From G963668605 sp963793625 (GTDB lineage: Bacteria > Acidobacteriota > Terriglobia > Bryobacterales > Bryobacteraceae), in contig CAWCAT010000037.1 in the NCBI GenBank assembly GCA_963793625.1, positions 310,001-374,000 of the forward strand: a DNA stretch of 64,000 nt, read 5' to 3'. The position numbers and the translations under genes are program-made. A model generated the notes under the pieces. The model saw only the letters and a program-made list of their open reading frames with translations. It did no database searches and was not told the DNA's origin. Positions 63,316 through 64,000 of this stretch are shown in pieces. The number at the start of each line of letters is the position of its first letter. Within the stretch, counting starts at the first letter, position 1.

Positions 63316-64000
63316 CTATGCGTTCTTAGTATTCACCCTGGCACCTGGTGAAACCAGGCACCGCATAGCCAGTTGAATTACTTTGCCGAATTCAAAGACT
63401 GGCCGCAAACTTCGTTCCGATGCAATCCCCGCGAGAGACCTGAGAACCGCGCCTGCGACAACGGCTAGGCAAACGTTTGTTCTCGCTATCGGACGGAAAT
63501 GTTTACAGCTATACCTTAGAAGGCTACCATACCAATAGATGTTACGGCACTCCCGGTTGAGCTTTGCAATTGAATGGCCACCCCGATGCCGGGCTGTCGC
63601 ACGAGGCTGATAACGAATCTCAAGCCCCTTTATTTTAAGGCGTTTGCAGAAGTCCACGTCCTCGAACCAGAGAGGATGGAACTGCTCGTCAAATCCCCCG
63701 ACATCCAGCCATGCGACACGCCTGAACAGCAAAAATGCCCCAGCAGGCTGGTCAACTTTCGCTGGCGAATCCGGATTCCAATCCTGGCAGCGATAGTGTT
63801 TATTGACCGGATTCCCAGGCCACAGGCGATTCCAGCCCAAAGCCTCGAAGGCCAAGGTAGCGCTCGTGGGAAAGCGCCGCAAGGCGAATCCCGTCTGCGG
63901 GCGTCCAGTTCGGTCTACTAACTTTCCGCCTACTGCTGCCGCGCCCTGTTCGCAATCGTTAATCATTTCGGCCAGGCCGCCGAGCAGTTCCGCATCCGGA
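63316..64000 (-). CDS. GT2-family glycosyltransferase, partial (N-terminus outside window)
   Basis: The frame is open to the window edge; the residues before the internal Met at 63966 read DAELLGGLAE, so the gene starts outside. The visible part has QPAGAFLLFRRVAWLDVGGF and LWFEDVDFCKRLKIKG, the acceptor-binding ED motif of rhamnosyltransferase-like GT2 enzymes. A His in ARHRGGHSIAKLN follows, and a hydrophobic C-terminal segment (RTNVCLAVVAGAVLRSLAG). It is the first gene seen of the minus-strand polysaccharide cluster. Confidence 0.85.
   Translation of the reverse strand, partial: PDAELLGGLAEMINDCEQGAAAVGGKLVDRTGRPQTGFALRRFPTSATLAFEALGWNRLWPGNPVNKHYRCQDWNPDSPAKVDQPAGAFLLFRRVAWLDVGGFDEQFHPLWFEDVDFCKRLKIKGLEIRYQPRATARHRGGHSIAKLNRECRNIYWYGSLLRYSCKHFRPIARTNVCLAVVAGAVLRSLAGIASERSLRPVFEFGKVIQLAMRCLVSPGARVNTKNA

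Noticed and set aside
1..64000. CRISPR arrays, insertion sequences, prophage, integrative elements
   Set aside because: No regularly spaced repeats, transposase or integrase motifs were seen, and the one tRNA has no adjacent integrase or repeat copy. Short or diverged elements could be missed by eye.

Overview
The window looks like a chromosomal segment of an acidobacterium of the Solibacter/Bryobacter type. This is inferred from gene content, not from a marker-gene comparison: many exported Tat-signal enzymes of sugar chemistry, a DUF1800/DUF1501 pair, BNR_4 and DUF1080 proteins, Gfo/Idh/MocA dehydrogenases, and a propeller-sensor histidine kinase. It carries the replication-origin neighbourhood (candidate oriC, dnaA, dnaN, gyrB). 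No phage, insertion sequence, integrase or CRISPR array was seen.

Layout. 1-8.3 kb is catabolic and decayed in places: a GntR regulator diverging from a GH5-like exported glycosidase, a Gfo/Idh C-terminal remnant, an isopropylmalate/tartrate dehydrogenase-like gene, two amidohydrolases, a truncated PQQ-type propeller protein, an intact Gfo/Idh oxidoreductase and a sulfatase. 8.3-15 kb holds a tagaturonate epimerase-like gene, a BamE-like secreted protein, an ECF sigma operon, an SGNH hydrolase, an exported methyltransferase, an alkB operon and a DinB-like gene. 15-28.7 kb is a minus-strand polysaccharide-utilisation locus: two-component system, GH2::GH16 fusion, GH16, GH43/GH117-like propeller, FAD oxidoreductase, hexuronate-type MFS transporter and GH16::propeller fusion. 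28.7-53.8 kb is mixed: Ser/Thr kinase, rubrerythrin, TauE exporter, RecQ, amidohydrolase, DUF1080, FGE-like protein, sugar isomerase, aldo/keto reductase, M48 protease, serine hydrolase, amidase, second FAD oxidoreductase, agarase-like remnant, BNR_4 protein, rhodanese, DUF1501/DUF1800 and an acyltransferase. 53.8-59.5 kb has tRNA-Gly, oriC, dnaA, dnaN and gyrB. 59.5-64 kb has a PH-domain protein, alr and three glycosyltransferases.

The polysaccharide locus is the most coherent system. Its two-component system probably senses a glycan fragment, GH16 modules cut the chain, GH2 and propeller modules trim the products, and the MFS porter imports them. Together with the sulfatase and the agarase-like remnant, the enzyme set resembles agar/porphyran-type galactan systems. 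The hexuronate-type porter and the tagaturonate epimerase leave a uronate-containing glycan as an alternative.

Reading frames are broken in many genes, including essential dnaA, dnaN and gyrB. Restoring single bases recovers canonical protein, so most breaks are probably sequence errors. I label such genes CDS and say where the frame shifts. Genes with missing segments are labelled pseudogene.
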